A stretch of DNA of 64,000 bases from Vigna angularis (GCF_016808095.1 NC_068974.1:33635090-33699089), one strand, 5' to 3'. Shown: positions 50,142 through 62,095, counted from the stretch's first letter. Made by a program: numbers and translations. Notes: a model not told the origin generated them from the sequence alone.

Positions 50142-51142
50142 AGGTATAATTATGTCCTAGGTTTTTATTCTCGGACGAAAATATCTGATTTTTTAATTTT
50201 TATTTGTTTTAATTGCCCTTTTATTTTTAAAGATACGATATAATTTGGTTTTTTTCAATATTACTTTATTAACTAATAATACCACATATGTATCCCATGT
50301 CACTTTTTATTTTATTTATTTTTTTAATTTCAAAAATTGATAATGATAATATAACGTATTAGCGTTAGTATTCAATCTTAATTTTTTTAATTTCAAATTA
50401 GTTTGTATATTATTATTTTGATTTAATTTAATTTTAATATTTTTAAAAATGAAACAATTTTGTCTATTTTCAAGTGGAGATCAAATTTAGTTTTTATATA
50501 AATATTATTCGATTAAATATTTTTAAAATTATTTTTAAATTATCTTTATTTAAAAGTATTTTGTATCAAGATTAAGTTAATTTAAGTTCATATTTTATAT
50601 TAAACTTTATTTAAATTTAATTTTTTTTATTGATATTTTATTACATCATACTTTAATATTTTTTATTTAATTTATATTTCAAATAATTGAATATAAATTT
50701 ATTAAAAAAATAACATTATAACATTTAATAATTTATTTACGAATGTTAGAGTTGGTTTAAAAATAGTTCTAAAAATATTTTTATTAAAACAGTATAACAT
50801 ATAAAAAAATTAAATTTGATTTCAATTTAGAGAGATAAAATTGTTAATTAAAAAAATGAGACTAAATTAAATTAAAATAATAAATACATAGACTAAATTA
50901 AAATTAAGACAATAACACTTGTATGTAACATAACACTAACTTTGACACGTAAATTTTTTTAATTTTAAAAAAATAAAATAAAAAATTATGGCACATAATA
51001 TATCTTAGTGTTGTTAGTACAAGTAAAAATGACCAAATGATATTATATTTTCAAAACTATGGGCCTAATTTAGACAAATAAAAATTGAGAGGGCAATTTA
51101 AAATTTTTGAACGAAAATGAGGATAAAGACTAATTAAACCTT
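50142..51142. mobile_element. Large imperfect inverted repeat, probable MITE
   Basis: The left end (AGGTATAATTATGTC) and the reverse complement of the right end (AGGTTTAATTAGTC) match imperfectly. Similarity continues inward for about 200 bp, including (T)TTTATTTG with AATTGCCCT, and TTAGTGTTA with its partner near 50360. No clear target duplication was fixed. The central part is very AT-rich and non-coding. Confidence 0.55.
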
Positions 51143-51479
51143 AAATATATAATTTGTTAAGCATTTTCTTTGAGAGCAAGAGTTGTACATTTATTTCCAT
51201 GTAAAGGTGGTCGAGTAAGAGAATCCAATGACATATGTCCTTTTAAGATAGATGTTAAGCTTAAAAAAAGGTTTAAAATTATGTACTCTGTAATTCTCAT
51301 TTAAATAATATTAATAAAATCTCTATATTATAACAATTAATGTTATAAATGTTAACTTTGCAGTTAAGCTATCTAATAATAACATAACCATAATTGTTTA
51401 ATTATAAACAAATTTGTACTAAGAATAGATAATATTCTACAAAATAATTCTAAATATTTGTCTAAATCAAATATGTTCA

Positions 51480-53200
51480 CATCACCTCCAATTGATGCTT
51501 GTAAGTCAACGAGTAACAATTTTCCAATCAAGAAATCATGACACTGAAGTGGGAGAGATTTCGGAATATGTCAATAAATTGAACTAATGTAAAAACATGA
51601 GGTAAAGTGATAATATGATGGTCATAGGCATCCCTACTTAAGTTACAATCTACCTTTATATGCTTAGTTCTTTCATTGTATACATGATTTGCTTCAATTT
51701 GTATAACATTTATGTATTCAACATGAAGTTATGTTGTTCTTGTTTGTAAAAAACCAATTTATGAAAGAAGTCCACGTATCCAAAAAATATTATGTATCAA
51801 ATATAGTGTTTACAGTTCGGTCAACACCAAATCTAAAATATCTAGTTAAAGATATTAGATATGTTGTTTATGAGAAACCGACCGGATTTTAAGGTAAGTT
51901 TGTTTATATTTTATTGAGTCTGTGTCAGTTTAGGATCCATGAGGTAAATTATAAATATAAGGTCAAAGCCAACAGCCAGATACGTTCCATTCACGTTCTA
52001 CTGAGTTCACAATACTCAATTAGAATAAATACAAAACATTCATTTGTGAGCAAAAGTTCCTTCAACAGACGCCTAATTTGAGTGTCGAAGTGCCTTTGCA
52101 GGTACCTCCCCCTCGGTCAGGATTGAAGTCCATCGAACGACCAATACTAAAGGCAATCGAGTGGCCCATACTAGAAGCAGACAAGTGGAGCACACAACTC
52201 AAGCGTCGAAGTCACGTTGGAAAGGTTAGTGTCTCGGTTCCACAAAATCCCTACTGAATATCCAAATAATATTACAAAATCCTGCAAACATTGTGTGATA
52301 TTTTAATTCAGTGGAAGATTTAGAGACCATGTCTTACTTATTGAAATTCCAAAAGATAATAAAATCACCTAAACACATGCATCATCCAGTAGTAAATTTT
52401 TTTGTGTCGGGTCATCTAGCCCAATAAGCATCATTGTAGGCTTTAAGGTGTGATGAATGATACACTAGTAGGAAAGGAAAAACCATGATTGGTAGTGCCA
52501 AGTAGATATATCTAATAATACAGTGTGTTAAGATATGAAAGTGCTTAGAAGTTAGTATTAATTTGATGACTTTGTGGACAACAAAAGAAATGATAGTTAG
52601 GTAAATAAGACTTTAATCGACTTCTAGTAGAAAGTAGGGTCTATTAGAAGTTCCTTTTTAACTTGTCTTAATTTTATGTTAATTTTCACGGTTAATTTTA
52701 TGTTAGTTTCCATGGGAGTCCATTAAAGATGCATTAGTGAGACTAGTTAACTAGTTTTGATCTTGAATGTATTTGTATTGATTGACATAGTATTTTTTTC
52801 TAAAATTGTACTTTTAATCCTAACAAGTAAGTAAGTTGGTCAAAATATTTCATGTTGAATATAACAATTTTTTTTATTATAAAGATAGCCACATCATATG
52901 ATCTAATGACCATAAATCATCCACGTAAACAAGCAATATGACCATTCCTTTTTAGGCCTTTTGTATAAAAAGTATTTTTATACAAAAGTTTGAAACTTGA
53001 TGGCTTTGTGTTATGTTTAGGTGGAGGGTATTGGTTGGCTTTCTAGTAATTATGTAATGAATATATAGTTTAACTTCTTTTGTTGAATAGTCTTTACATC
53101 AAACACCCACATTCTTTTGGTGGAAGTGAGAAACTCGATGTTTTGTGGGACAATATGATTCAAATGTGCTATAGTTGCATATAGAAGACCACAACTATAT
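51480..53200 (-). pseudogene. Ancient copia pol remnant (RT to RNase H)
   Basis: Decayed minus-strand copia motifs in the right order: LLVYVDD (52916-52927 encodes YVDD), then near 52470-52290 LKAYNDAYWAR...KKFTTG and VSKSSTELKYH, then ERTKHIKVDC near 51690-51650. Many stops and frameshifts. The same gene resumes to the right of the CACTA element (55431-55875), showing that it was once one unit. Confidence 0.72.
51800..52245. mobile_element. Solo-LTR-like insertion in the copia remnant
   Basis: About 440 bp of unrelated sequence interrupts the copia frame in the middle of the NI(I/F)WI motif. It has a leader-like centre (AAATATAAGGTCAAAGCC) and GC-richer end (GCAGGTACCTCCCCCTCGG), as in gypsy U5 regions. 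The edges show similar 16-bp stretches, TATCCAAAAAATATTA (about 51778-51793) and TATCCAAATAATATTA (about 52259-52274). Exact ends are uncertain. Confidence 0.5.
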
Positions 53201-53780
53201 TAAATTGCATAGTGGTAGCTCCCTTAGATAAAATTTATTAGTAATGTTAATATATGGTAGATTATTTTTTTCTCTTTTACTTTGCTAAGATAATAACGTA
53301 GATGTTGGCATGACAATTTTTTCTAGTTTTTCTTAGTTCATATTGTACTTGAATTTGAATGTTAATGTGTATACTTTTATATTTTGATATAAATTTAAAT
53401 GTAGTTATCCATATATTATACTAGTCAATTTGATGAGCATTATATCTATTTATGTATAACTTCATCAAACATAGATAAACGAATACAATAAATATAAATA
53501 ACTATGGTTGAAAAAGTATATATGAATGCATAAATGATAAAAGAGTAAAACAAAATAATATTAATAGTTTTAAAATCTATGGTACTTTACGAAGGTTTTG
53601 AAACTTATGATAGTTTATGAAAGTTCTAAAAGTAATGATAATTTACAAAGATTCTGAAACCATGATATTTTAGAAAGGTAGTTAATTGAGGTTTTTAAAT
53701 CCACAAAACTTAATAAAGGTTTTAAAACCTCCGTTAAATACTAGAGGTTAGAAAACCAAACAATTTATTAGTGTTTCGGG

Positions 53781-55427
53781 CACTAGTACAAAATATACTT
53801 TTAAACTCGCACAAATAGACCTCTTTTTATACAAAACCGTTGCTTATTCAGACACGGTGGCAGTTTCGTAATTAACGTGACTTTATAGGCCTCGGTTCAG
53901 ACGAGACCGGTGCCAAAAAGAGATATCACTTCGGTTGTGAAGGCAACCGGTGCCTAATTATTAGTGTCTGACACAGTTTTTGACGCGGTTAAGAAAAACC
54001 CGAGGTGAAAGAAGTATACGACATCGGTTGGTAGGAAGGACCGAGGCATAAGCCTCTGCTGCTCAGACCCGAGGCATAAGCCTCTACTGCTCAGACCCGA
54101 GGCATATAAGCCTCTCTTTTTTCCCCAAAATTTTCCCCAAGTTAACCTAGCTCCCTCCGCACTCTCGCCTCCCCTGGCTCTCCCTCCCTCCCTCCCTCCC
54201 TCCCCTGGCCCTCCCTCCCTCCCTCCCCTGGCTCTCCCTCCCTCCCTCCCCTGGCTCTCGCCTCCCCTGGCTCTCGCCTCCCCTCCCCTCCCCTCCCCTC
54301 GCTCTCGCCTCCCCTGGCTCTCGCCTCCCTCCCAGGCTCTCGCCTCCTCTCGCTCTTGGATTCTCCTCTCGCTCTCGCTTCTTCCTTACCTTACCCTCAC
54401 GAACCTCCCACAACTAAACCACACCACGCCACTGCCAGCCCCAGATCTGCCACCGTTTCCGTAAAGAGCACGCGATGAAGAGGAAGGAGAGGCATCGCGT
54501 AGTCGGCGACGGCGGAGGAAGAGCAGCGCGCGACAGAGGAGTGGACAATCTCCGATGAGATGCGGCGGCTGGAGGAGAATATCGGCATGGCGGTGGCGGA
54601 TGCGGAGGGTGCGACGGAGGAGGAGGAGAAGCGACGATTGAGGTGGCGGAGGAGGAATCGACAGTGATGAGAATGCTGGGATTGAGGCTCTGTAACGGAG
54701 AAGAACGGTGCGGGGATGGGGGCCTTGTGGCGGAGGCGGATGCAGAGGGCGCGGGGGCGCGGAGGCGAATGCAGAGGATGTGGCGGAGGAGGAGGAGAAG
54801 CGACAGAGGCAGCGGTGATGGCGGAGGCGGATGCGGCGATTGAGGTGGCGGAGGCGAATCCAGAAGCTTTTTTTTCCAGATTTCATTTCTTTTTGTTTTG
54901 AATTGAATCTGAGTTCATTTTGAATTGAATCTGAGTTCACATCGAAGATTTGATTTTGTTTTGATTTGTTTGGTTCCTTTGTTAAATTGAATCTGACTTT
55001 GCTTGTTAAATTGATTTGTTGAATTGAATCTGAGAAGGATCCTTTGTACCAAAAAAATTGTTTTGTCTGCCATTGAAGCGTGATTTAAGCTTGTTTGGTT
55101 TAGTTTGTTTGTGAAATTTTTTTGTCAAGAAGCTTGAGCAAAGACATAAAACAAGCTTGAGGCACCAAAATGATAGGAATGGCTAAAGAAGAAAAAATAA
55201 ATAAAAAAAGGACCTTACTGCTTCGGTTCAGGCTCCAACCGAGGCAGTAAAGGGAGTGAAACGATTTCGGTTATTAGAACCGAGGCCTAATGGTATCATT
55301 ATATGTCCCGTTTTAAAACCGAGGCATAAAGTCCACCGCTTTTTACCTCGCCTGAATATGCCTCGGTTCAGGAACCGGTGCCTATCAACAAAAATAACCG
55401 GTGTCATTTCCCTTAACTGTACTAGTG
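53781..55427. mobile_element. Non-autonomous CACTA (En/Spm) transposon
   Basis: 1647 bp beginning CACTAGTACA and ending TGTACTAGTG, flanked by the 3-bp duplication GGG (53778-53780 and 55428-55430), the typical size for CACTA elements. Within 250 bp of each end are repeated CCTCGGTTC/ACCGAGGC motifs in both orientations, the expected subterminal transposase-binding sites. No transposase is encoded. The centre is a (CCCT)n/CT-rich tract (54140-54400) and a GC-rich, GGCGGAGG-rich segment (54410-54860). Confidence 0.93.
54160..54370 (-). repeat. (CCCTCC)n low-complexity tract, G-quadruplex-prone
   Basis: Long runs of CTCCCTCCCTCC interrupted by CCTGG and CTCTCGC. The minus strand has many GGG/GGGG runs separated by one or two bases, meeting the usual pattern for G-quadruplex formation. 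Confidence 0.85.
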
Positions 55428-55430
55428 GGG

Positions 55431-55875
55431 GGTTTCAAAACACTTAAACAAAAACATTCCCAATTAATGGTTTACCAGGGAAAAGTATAGCCCAGTGTAA
55501 ATGACTTAATAGAGGTTTTAACTTTGGATATTGTAAAAGCAAACATCCGTTTAAACTATTTTTTCTTGTAGTGAGTGAAAGATCATACTTTATGAATGAA
55601 AAACCAAGAAATGTGGTATGAAAATTTCCAAACCTTAAACCATATTATAATGCCTATTTCAAACCATATAATGAATGCTTTAATTTTGTACATTATTAGG
55701 TAAGGATGAAAGCATACCCTTAGGAAGTGTGATGTAAACTTCCTATGAGGTCACCATGGACAAATTCATTCTTAGCATCCATCTAATATATTTGCAAAGA
55801 TTCAGAAGCAATAATGCAATAATAATATGTAGAGTAGTCCTTTTAGCCACAGTGCAAATGTCAACTCATAGTCAG
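55431..55875 (-). pseudogene. Copia RT remnant, right-hand part
   Basis: Minus-strand sequence near 55800-55690 decays from the copia RT motif at the 'DVKxAFLHG' region (RWMLRMNLSMVTS) into EVYITLPKGM. This belongs upstream of the YVDD motif at 52916 and shows that the CACTA element landed inside the same gene. The remnant is cut at 55875 by the Athila-like element. Confidence 0.65.
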
Positions 55876-57174
55876 TGATGTACGTTTGGCAAGTGTACCA
55901 ATCGTAATTGTAGTAACAAAATATCGTCCTCTGGGATTGAATGAGTTGAGTACCAGTTTACTAACTTACTTAATTTTGAGTGATGAAATTTATCCAGTGA
56001 AATGATGAACATAAACAAGTGATGGAAATTCAAATGATATAAACAATGTTAGAGAATTGATTTCATACCTTTTCATATAATTTCCTCCCCTTTTCAATCG
56101 ATGTGTAAATTATAATTATCCCCTTGAGTTTATTTAGAGCTTGTTTACCCCTAATCCCTTAGTAGGCAAACGTATCCCTTGAATTTGAATCCCCAATCCC
56201 TTAGGCCAATTACAAATTCAACAAGATCATGAAAAACAATCATATCTCAATTCAAACTAACTAGTCCTGCCCAATTTCCCAATTGTGACAACATCTAATC
56301 TGTTCTATTTATAAACGCAAGCAATTCCCAATCTCCCAACTGTGAAACTGCTCATAGAATAGACATTAAAACATAAATAGAACACTGGGATAATTAAAAT
56401 GAACTTAACATCAATTGAAAAAGGTTCAGAAAATATAATCCAAAGCACTACATCAATCCACTAACAAAAGGAAATTTAGTTCTGCATAATGGAAAAGAAA
56501 AATCAAAAAGCAAAAAGTTCCGCAAAAAGTTGCAGCAAAAAGCTCCAAGAAGAAGATGAAGAAGAAGAACCCCTTTGTTGTGCGTGAATACCCTTTTTGT
56601 CTCCCCCTTCCACGTGTTTTCATTCCTCTCCCATCATTTCCACAAATTCCTCCTTTTTAGGAGAGTGGTTTTCCTTTTCCCTAACTTCCTCCAATTTTCC
56701 TTTAATTTAATCTCTTTAAATCAGTCATAAAAGAGATCAATAACTGCTCCTGAAAACTTTCACAGCCCATGGAAAACTCCGTACTCTGCCTGTGTTCTTC
56801 TCTGCTTTAATTCTGTTTTCTTACGTGAATCCACAGATTACTCCACAGGTTGTGAGAACTTTCACAGCACAGTTGTTGAACTTTCTGTTTTGCAACTCCA
56901 TTTAGAAGCAACATCCACATGTAACTCCACAGGTTGTGAGACTGTTCACAGCTTGGTTGTTGAACTCTCTGGTTTCATCTTGGTATCTTGTACATCAATT
57001 CTTCCCAAATTGTGATTTTGGCACTTAGAATCATCAATCTACAATAAAAACACAAAATGCCAATGTATGATCCGAAACAAAGATAATCCATGACTAAATC
57101 CTTCAATGAATGCAATTATGCATGCAAATGACCTAAACTAAGACATGAATGCAATTACATTTACTCACACATCA
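55876..57174 (-). repeat. Diverged Athila-like 3' LTR
   Basis: About 1.3 kb, plus-strand TGATGTACG...CACACATCA. Blocks match, with much divergence, the U5/R part of the LTR at 62108: AAGTGTACCAATCG near 55890 against AAGTGCACCGAATCG near 19125, and later CCCTAATCCCTTAG. The purine tract on the minus strand (AAGCATGGGG) abuts the right end. Both boundaries are approximate. Confidence 0.6.
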
Positions 57175-58006
57175 AAATACCCCATGCTTAGACGTTTGCT
57201 TATCCTCAAGCAAAGAGAATTCAACTAACACAGAATGATTATGCACACAGAATGATATAAAACCTAAATGGAAACATACCATCTCATTTCAAGTTCAGTT
57301 CAAACAATGATATTCCTCAAGCCCATACTTCACAAAATTTCAAGCATAATGACTAACTTATTGGGACCCTAAGTGCAATTACTGAATTGAGGTATGACAC
57401 AAGACATTAAGGCAGATAATATTTGACATTTTAGTGTCTTGAAAAAGATTTACTATTAGGTTCCTCACTTAGAAAACACTTACCTGCCAACTAAGTATGG
57501 ATCTTCCACTCATTTTGTCTTTTACTTGCCACACTCAGTCTCAAAGGAGTGTCTCTTCCCCAGTAACATATAGTCTCAAAGGGGTGTCAAATTATTCACT
57601 CAATATTTTTGTTTTGTTTTTTTTTTTTTTTTAGTTTTTATTTAAAATTGGACAGACAATTCTCCAGTAACCAAATGCAGTGAGTGTCACCATAGAAACC
57701 TAACGAAAAATATTTTCTTTCTTGTACCTCAAAAATTATCTTCCTTAAGTGTCTGTGTCAAATCTCCTGTGTAGTGTGTGAAGTTTCCCAACAAGCAATC
57801 AAAACTATATTCACCATGTGCTTAGAAAATATCATTGTTTAGAACATAGAACTCAGAGCTAAGATGATACATTTCCAGTGAAACATTAGATGCAACATGC
57901 AAATGCGAACAATGTAAGATACAATGTAAGATGTCATGCATACAAAATTTTTACATGGTCCCTAATGTATGGAAAGTCAAAAGTACAGGGGATGAAACTC
58001 ACAAAA
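57175..58006 (-). other. Athila-like 3' untranslated region
   Basis: Non-coding stretch between the ORF stop and the 3' LTR, with GAGGATAAGCAAACG (minus strand) just before the purine tract, a layout common in this lineage. A run of about 18 T lies at 57613-57633. Confidence 0.55.
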
Positions 58007-61000
58007 TTAGTGATGACTAGAGTGGATCATGGTGAGAACGTCTTGCAAGAGTTGTTCCACCTTGTGTTGATGAAGAATCTGAGTGTCCCGAAATTGGATG
58101 AACTCTTGATAATGCTTGAGTTGTTGGGCTTGGAGTTCTGTAACTGACTGCTGGAGATGAGCAAGAGTGTCAACCGCAGAAGGTCGAGGAATGGGAGGTA
58201 TGTGAGAGGACAGATCAGGATCATGATGAGGGGGATTTTGGCATTGAGAAGCAGAGAAGGTCCATCTATCTTTACCCCGCACTAATGTGAACTCTGGATT
58301 TGGAAGACGTTGAGGTTGCAAGCCTGTGATAGCACTCATGACTAAGCAATAGTGATCTTCCCTTTTCACCAGCATCTCATTATGGATTAACATTTCCAAA
58401 TCAATTCGGGAATTTCCTGAGATTGCCTTGTCATTCTCCAAAGAAATGTTGAGATGTAAAGCAATAATGGTGATCAGCCCACCAATTGCTATCTGTCCAG
58501 ATGACGCTTTCCCTACCTTGAGAAACTGACGTGCCAACCAAGCTCCTGAGTCCAATGGAACATCGTTAACCCTACCCCACAAAAATAATAATTCTGACTT
58601 TCGAACTGCAGAATGACTGTCACCCCTAGCAAATAGCGTATGAGCCATAAGTTGGTGAGCATATCTAAAACAGGGGTGTTGAATATTTGCTTCCTTAGAA
58701 TCAGATGAGACAAAAGAGCTTGATTGAGACAATTGAAACCAAAAGGACTCAGCATCAAATTGTTTTGGAAACCTCCTTGCACCTCCAGTTGGAAAACCAA
58801 AGATGGCATTAAACTCAACTAGAGTGAGTCTGTAAGTAGAATTATGCAATATAAATTCAATCAATCCTTCCTCACAATCCTTTCCTTGCAGTATCTCCGC
58901 TTTCACAGAACTCAAGAATTCCATTGTGATGTTCTCGTAGGCAGGGGGTTTTAGAGTTACAAAGGAACTCCAACCAATATTCTCAAGCATCACATTAAAT
59001 TCCTCAGACATGCCTAACGTGCTTAATGTGTTGTCATCTAAATACCGCGTAGGCACAATATTCCACTTGAGTAATGAAGCGTACCTCAATCGTTGTTCTT
59101 CATTTTGAAATGTGATACCATTGGAGTTAGCAGAAGCACGAGCCCTTTTTCTTTGACGTTGCTCCACGACTGGTGGCATTGTATTTGGGCGTGCAGATTC
59201 AGCAGCAATGGTGGTCGGTTGCGGCACAGGTTTGAAATCCTCTTCCAAATAAATTTTATGCATGCACCCAATAGGACTAATACCTTGCAAATCATCAATT
59301 TTCCACCCAAGGGCAGATTTATACTCCCTCAACACCCTTAAAAGTTTATCTTCTTCAGTACATGAAAGTTCATTGCTCACAATTACTGGATTACGCTTTT
59401 GCTCATCAAGGAACCTGTATTTAAGGTGAGAAGGAAGTTGTTTCAATTCCACCTTGGACGTTTCTACTCCTCCATCTTCACTCTTGTGTAAATCTTCTAT
59501 TCCTCTAGTGGAATTGAATATTGGTTTCAGCACTTCCAATTGATGAGCACACTTCACCACCTCTTCATCATTAATTTCTCTTTTCAACTCCTTTGCTTCC
59601 ATTCCTGATAGTAGAGTTCTCTCTAATGGATTCTGCTTTACATGGAAATTTATCTCCTCCAACACAAGGGACTCAATTATTTCAGCTTTGAAACAGTCCT
59701 CTCTGTCAAGTTTGTGCTTCACTGCTTCAGTCATAGAAAATGTGACTTTTTCATCTGCCACTCTTAACATCAATTGTCCTTGTTCTACATCTATCAATGC
59801 TCTTCCTGTTGCTAAGAATGGTCTTCCCAATATAATTGGGACTTTAGCATCTTCTTCCATGTCAAGAACCACAAAATCAGCTGGGAAAATGAATTTATCC
59901 ACCTTCACTAGAACATCTTCCACAATTCCATAAGGATAAGTCATTGATCGGTCTGCCAATTGTAAAGTTATCATAGTGGGCTTTACTTCACCAATACCCA
60001 ACCTTTTAAAAATGGACAAAGGCATCAAATTGATACTTGCTCCAAGGTCACATAATGCTTTACCCACAGTGATGTTTCCTATCTCACATGGAATGACAAA
60101 GCTTCCTGGGTCTTTTAACTTGGGAGGTAATTTTTGCTGAATTATTGCACTGCACTCCTCTGTGAGCATAATTGTTTCATCATCTTGAAGCTTCCTCTTC
60201 TTTGACAGCAAGTCTTTCATAAATTTAGCATAACTTGGCATTTGTTCCAATGCTTCAGCAAATGGAATATTAATGTGGAGCTTCTTAAAAACATCAAGAA
60301 ATCTTGCAAATTGCTTTGCCTGTTCTTGCTTCTTCAACCTTTGAGGGAATGGAATGGTAGGGACATACTCACGCATCTTTTTCTCACTCTCTTGATTTTT
60401 CTCTCCCTCTTCCTTCTCCTCACATTTTCTCTCAACTTCTTTTTCAGCACTTTCTTCTACTATTTCATCAACTCTTTTCTTTTTCTCTCTCTCCATCTCA
60501 CTCTTTTTTTCATTCTCTAACACTCTTCCACTCCTCAATTGAATTGCCTTGCATTGTTCCCTTGGGTTTGGTATAGTGTCACTAGGGAATGTGCCAGGAG
60601 ATCTCTCAGAGAGTTGTCTTGAAAGCTGACCAATCTGGTTCTCTAAATTTCTTATTGAAGCTTCCTGGTTCTTGAAATTAGTCCTTGTCTCATTCATGAA
60701 ATTTGAAGTCTGGTCCACAAAGGTAGAAGTTTGCATTGTTAACTTCTCTAATGCATTTTCCAACGTAGACATCTTGTTTCCTTGATTGTTGGGCTGAGCT
60801 TGATATTGATATTGAGGCCTTGGTGGGTTAGATTGGATTGGATTACTCCAAGGTCTAAGTTGTTCGGGCCTCCAATTTGCATTAAAGTTGGTAGAGAACT
60901 GGTTTTGTTGTTGTTCTACTGCATTCACGTGTACCTCTTGGTGAGTTGCCTGACATTCACCATTTTGATGCATTCCTCCGCAAAAATCACACCGTGGAGA

Positions 61001-61948
61001 TCTAGTATTCACATTATTCGCTTGCATAATTCCCATCTTCTGAGTCAAATCTGTAATCTGCTGTGTTAACAACTTGTTTTGGGCTAAGATAGCATCCAAT
61101 GTATTAACCTCCAACACACCAGCTTTTCTATTTTGACGGTCAAACTGCATATTCACTGTGTTGTTTGCCATTAATTCAAGAGTCTCCAAAGCTTCCTCTG
61201 GTGTTTTCAAAATGAATGATCCTCCACTTGCTGCATCCAACATTGCCTTAAAAGTGGGTGAAAGACCATTATAGAAAGTCTGCACTTGCAACCATTCAGG
61301 TAAAGCATGATGTGGACATTTCCTCATTAGCTCCTTATATCTTTCCCACGCCTCATATAAGGATTCATTGTCTTGCTGCACGAAGGAGGTGATCTCATTC
61401 CTCATTTTCGCTGATTTGGAAGGAGGGAAGTATTTGATTACAAATTTTGTAGCCATATCCTCCCATGTAGAAATACTTCCTTGAGGTTGTGATTGTAGCC
61501 AGTTTTTAGCTTTATCCCGTAGAGAAAAGGGAAAAAGCCTCAAACGAATTGCATCATCTGAAACTCCATTAATTTTCAAGGTATCACATATTGCCAGAAA
61601 ATTCTCCAAGTGAGAATTAGGATCTTCTGAATTTGCACCTCCAAATTGATTCTGTTGAATGACTTGCAACAATGCAGGCTTGATTTCGAAATTGTTAGCT
61701 TGAATAGGAGGTCTCACAATGCTCCCTTGATAACTATTAGGATTTGGCATTGAATAGTCACGAAGAGTCTTTCTAACAGGTTCTTGGTCTGCCATTGTTA
61801 ATGCCTCCTTTTCTTGTTCAATTAATCTTTGTTCTTGTCTTCTTTCTCTCTTTCTTCTTCTTGCACTACTTCTATTTCTTCTAGCAGTACGTTCAATTTC
61901 TGAATCGAAAAGCAATTCTTCTGGGCCAACAGTACCTCGCGTAAACAA
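58007..61948 (-). CDS. Chimeric Gag-protease-ORF1-like protein, 1313 aa
   Basis: One uninterrupted minus-strand frame. Residues 1-50 are basic; about 112-245 form the Gag domain (LENFLAICDTLKINGVSDDA...FPPSKSAKMRNEI); zinc knuckle at C320-C332 (CX2CX3HX4C); a highly charged Lys/Glu stretch at 480-530; aspartic protease with D634-L-G-A-S and the ILGRPFLAT flap-side motif near 706-714. The start of RT is present (ALGWKIDDLQGISPIGCMHKI, about 879-899) and then stops near residue 912. From there (RKRARA, ...LEFNAIFGFPTG near 1042-1055) the frame matches the Athila ORF1 family, of unknown function, to about 1230. The last 80 residues are Gln-rich and helical. RT core, RNase H and integrase are absent. 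The joined frame is seen directly; its expression is not known. Confidence 0.88.
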   Translation of the reverse strand: MFTRGTVGPEELLFDSEIERTARRNRSSARRRKRERRQEQRLIEQEKEALTMADQEPVRKTLRDYSMPNPNSYQGSIVRPPIQANNFEIKPALLQVIQQNQFGGANSEDPNSHLENFLAICDTLKINGVSDDAIRLRLFPFSLRDKAKNWLQSQPQGSISTWEDMATKFVIKYFPPSKSAKMRNEITSFVQQDNESLYEAWERYKELMRKCPHHALPEWLQVQTFYNGLSPTFKAMLDAASGGSFILKTPEEALETLELMANNTVNMQFDRQNRKAGVLEVNTLDAILAQNKLLTQQITDLTQKMGIMQANNVNTRSPRCDFCGGMHQNGECQATHQEVHVNAVEQQQNQFSTNFNANWRPEQLRPWSNPIQSNPPRPQYQYQAQPNNQGNKMSTLENALEKLTMQTSTFVDQTSNFMNETRTNFKNQEASIRNLENQIGQLSRQLSERSPGTFPSDTIPNPREQCKAIQLRSGRVLENEKKSEMEREKKKRVDEIVEESAEKEVERKCEEKEEGEKNQESEKKMREYVPTIPFPQRLKKQEQAKQFARFLDVFKKLHINIPFAEALEQMPSYAKFMKDLLSKKRKLQDDETIMLTEECSAIIQQKLPPKLKDPGSFVIPCEIGNITVGKALCDLGASINLMPLSIFKRLGIGEVKPTMITLQLADRSMTYPYGIVEDVLVKVDKFIFPADFVVLDMEEDAKVPIILGRPFLATGRALIDVEQGQLMLRVADEKVTFSMTEAVKHKLDREDCFKAEIIESLVLEEINFHVKQNPLERTLLSGMEAKELKREINDEEVVKCAHQLEVLKPIFNSTRGIEDLHKSEDGGVETSKVELKQLPSHLKYRFLDEQKRNPVIVSNELSCTEEDKLLRVLREYKSALGWKIDDLQGISPIGCMHKIYLEEDFKPVPQPTTIAAESARPNTMPPVVEQRQRKRARASANSNGITFQNEEQRLRYASLLKWNIVPTRYLDDNTLSTLGMSEEFNVMLENIGWSSFVTLKPPAYENITMEFLSSVKAEILQGKDCEEGLIEFILHNSTYRLTLVEFNAIFGFPTGGARRFPKQFDAESFWFQLSQSSSFVSSDSKEANIQHPCFRYAHQLMAHTLFARGDSHSAVRKSELLFLWGRVNDVPLDSGAWLARQFLKVGKASSGQIAIGGLITIIALHLNISLENDKAISGNSRIDLEMLIHNEMLVKREDHYCLVMSAITGLQPQRLPNPEFTLVRGKDRWTFSASQCQNPPHHDPDLSSHIPPIPRPSAVDTLAHLQQSVTELQAQQLKHYQEFIQFRDTQILHQHKVEQLLQDVLTMIHSSHH

Positions 61949-62095
61949 CTAAAACAAAAAACACACAATACTGCAACAGAAATTAGGTGACAATAAAATT
62001 AAAAATAAAAATACTCAAAAATAAGAACAAAAATTCCCTAACATCTACAACTCAAATCTTAAGCCAATTAGATCACTAATATCAACAATAATCAA

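Noticed and set aside
54147..54940. Arg/Gly/Glu-rich and Pro-rich open frames inside the CACTA element
   Set aside because: They follow from (CCCTCC)n and GGCGGAGG repeats; no recognisable domain.
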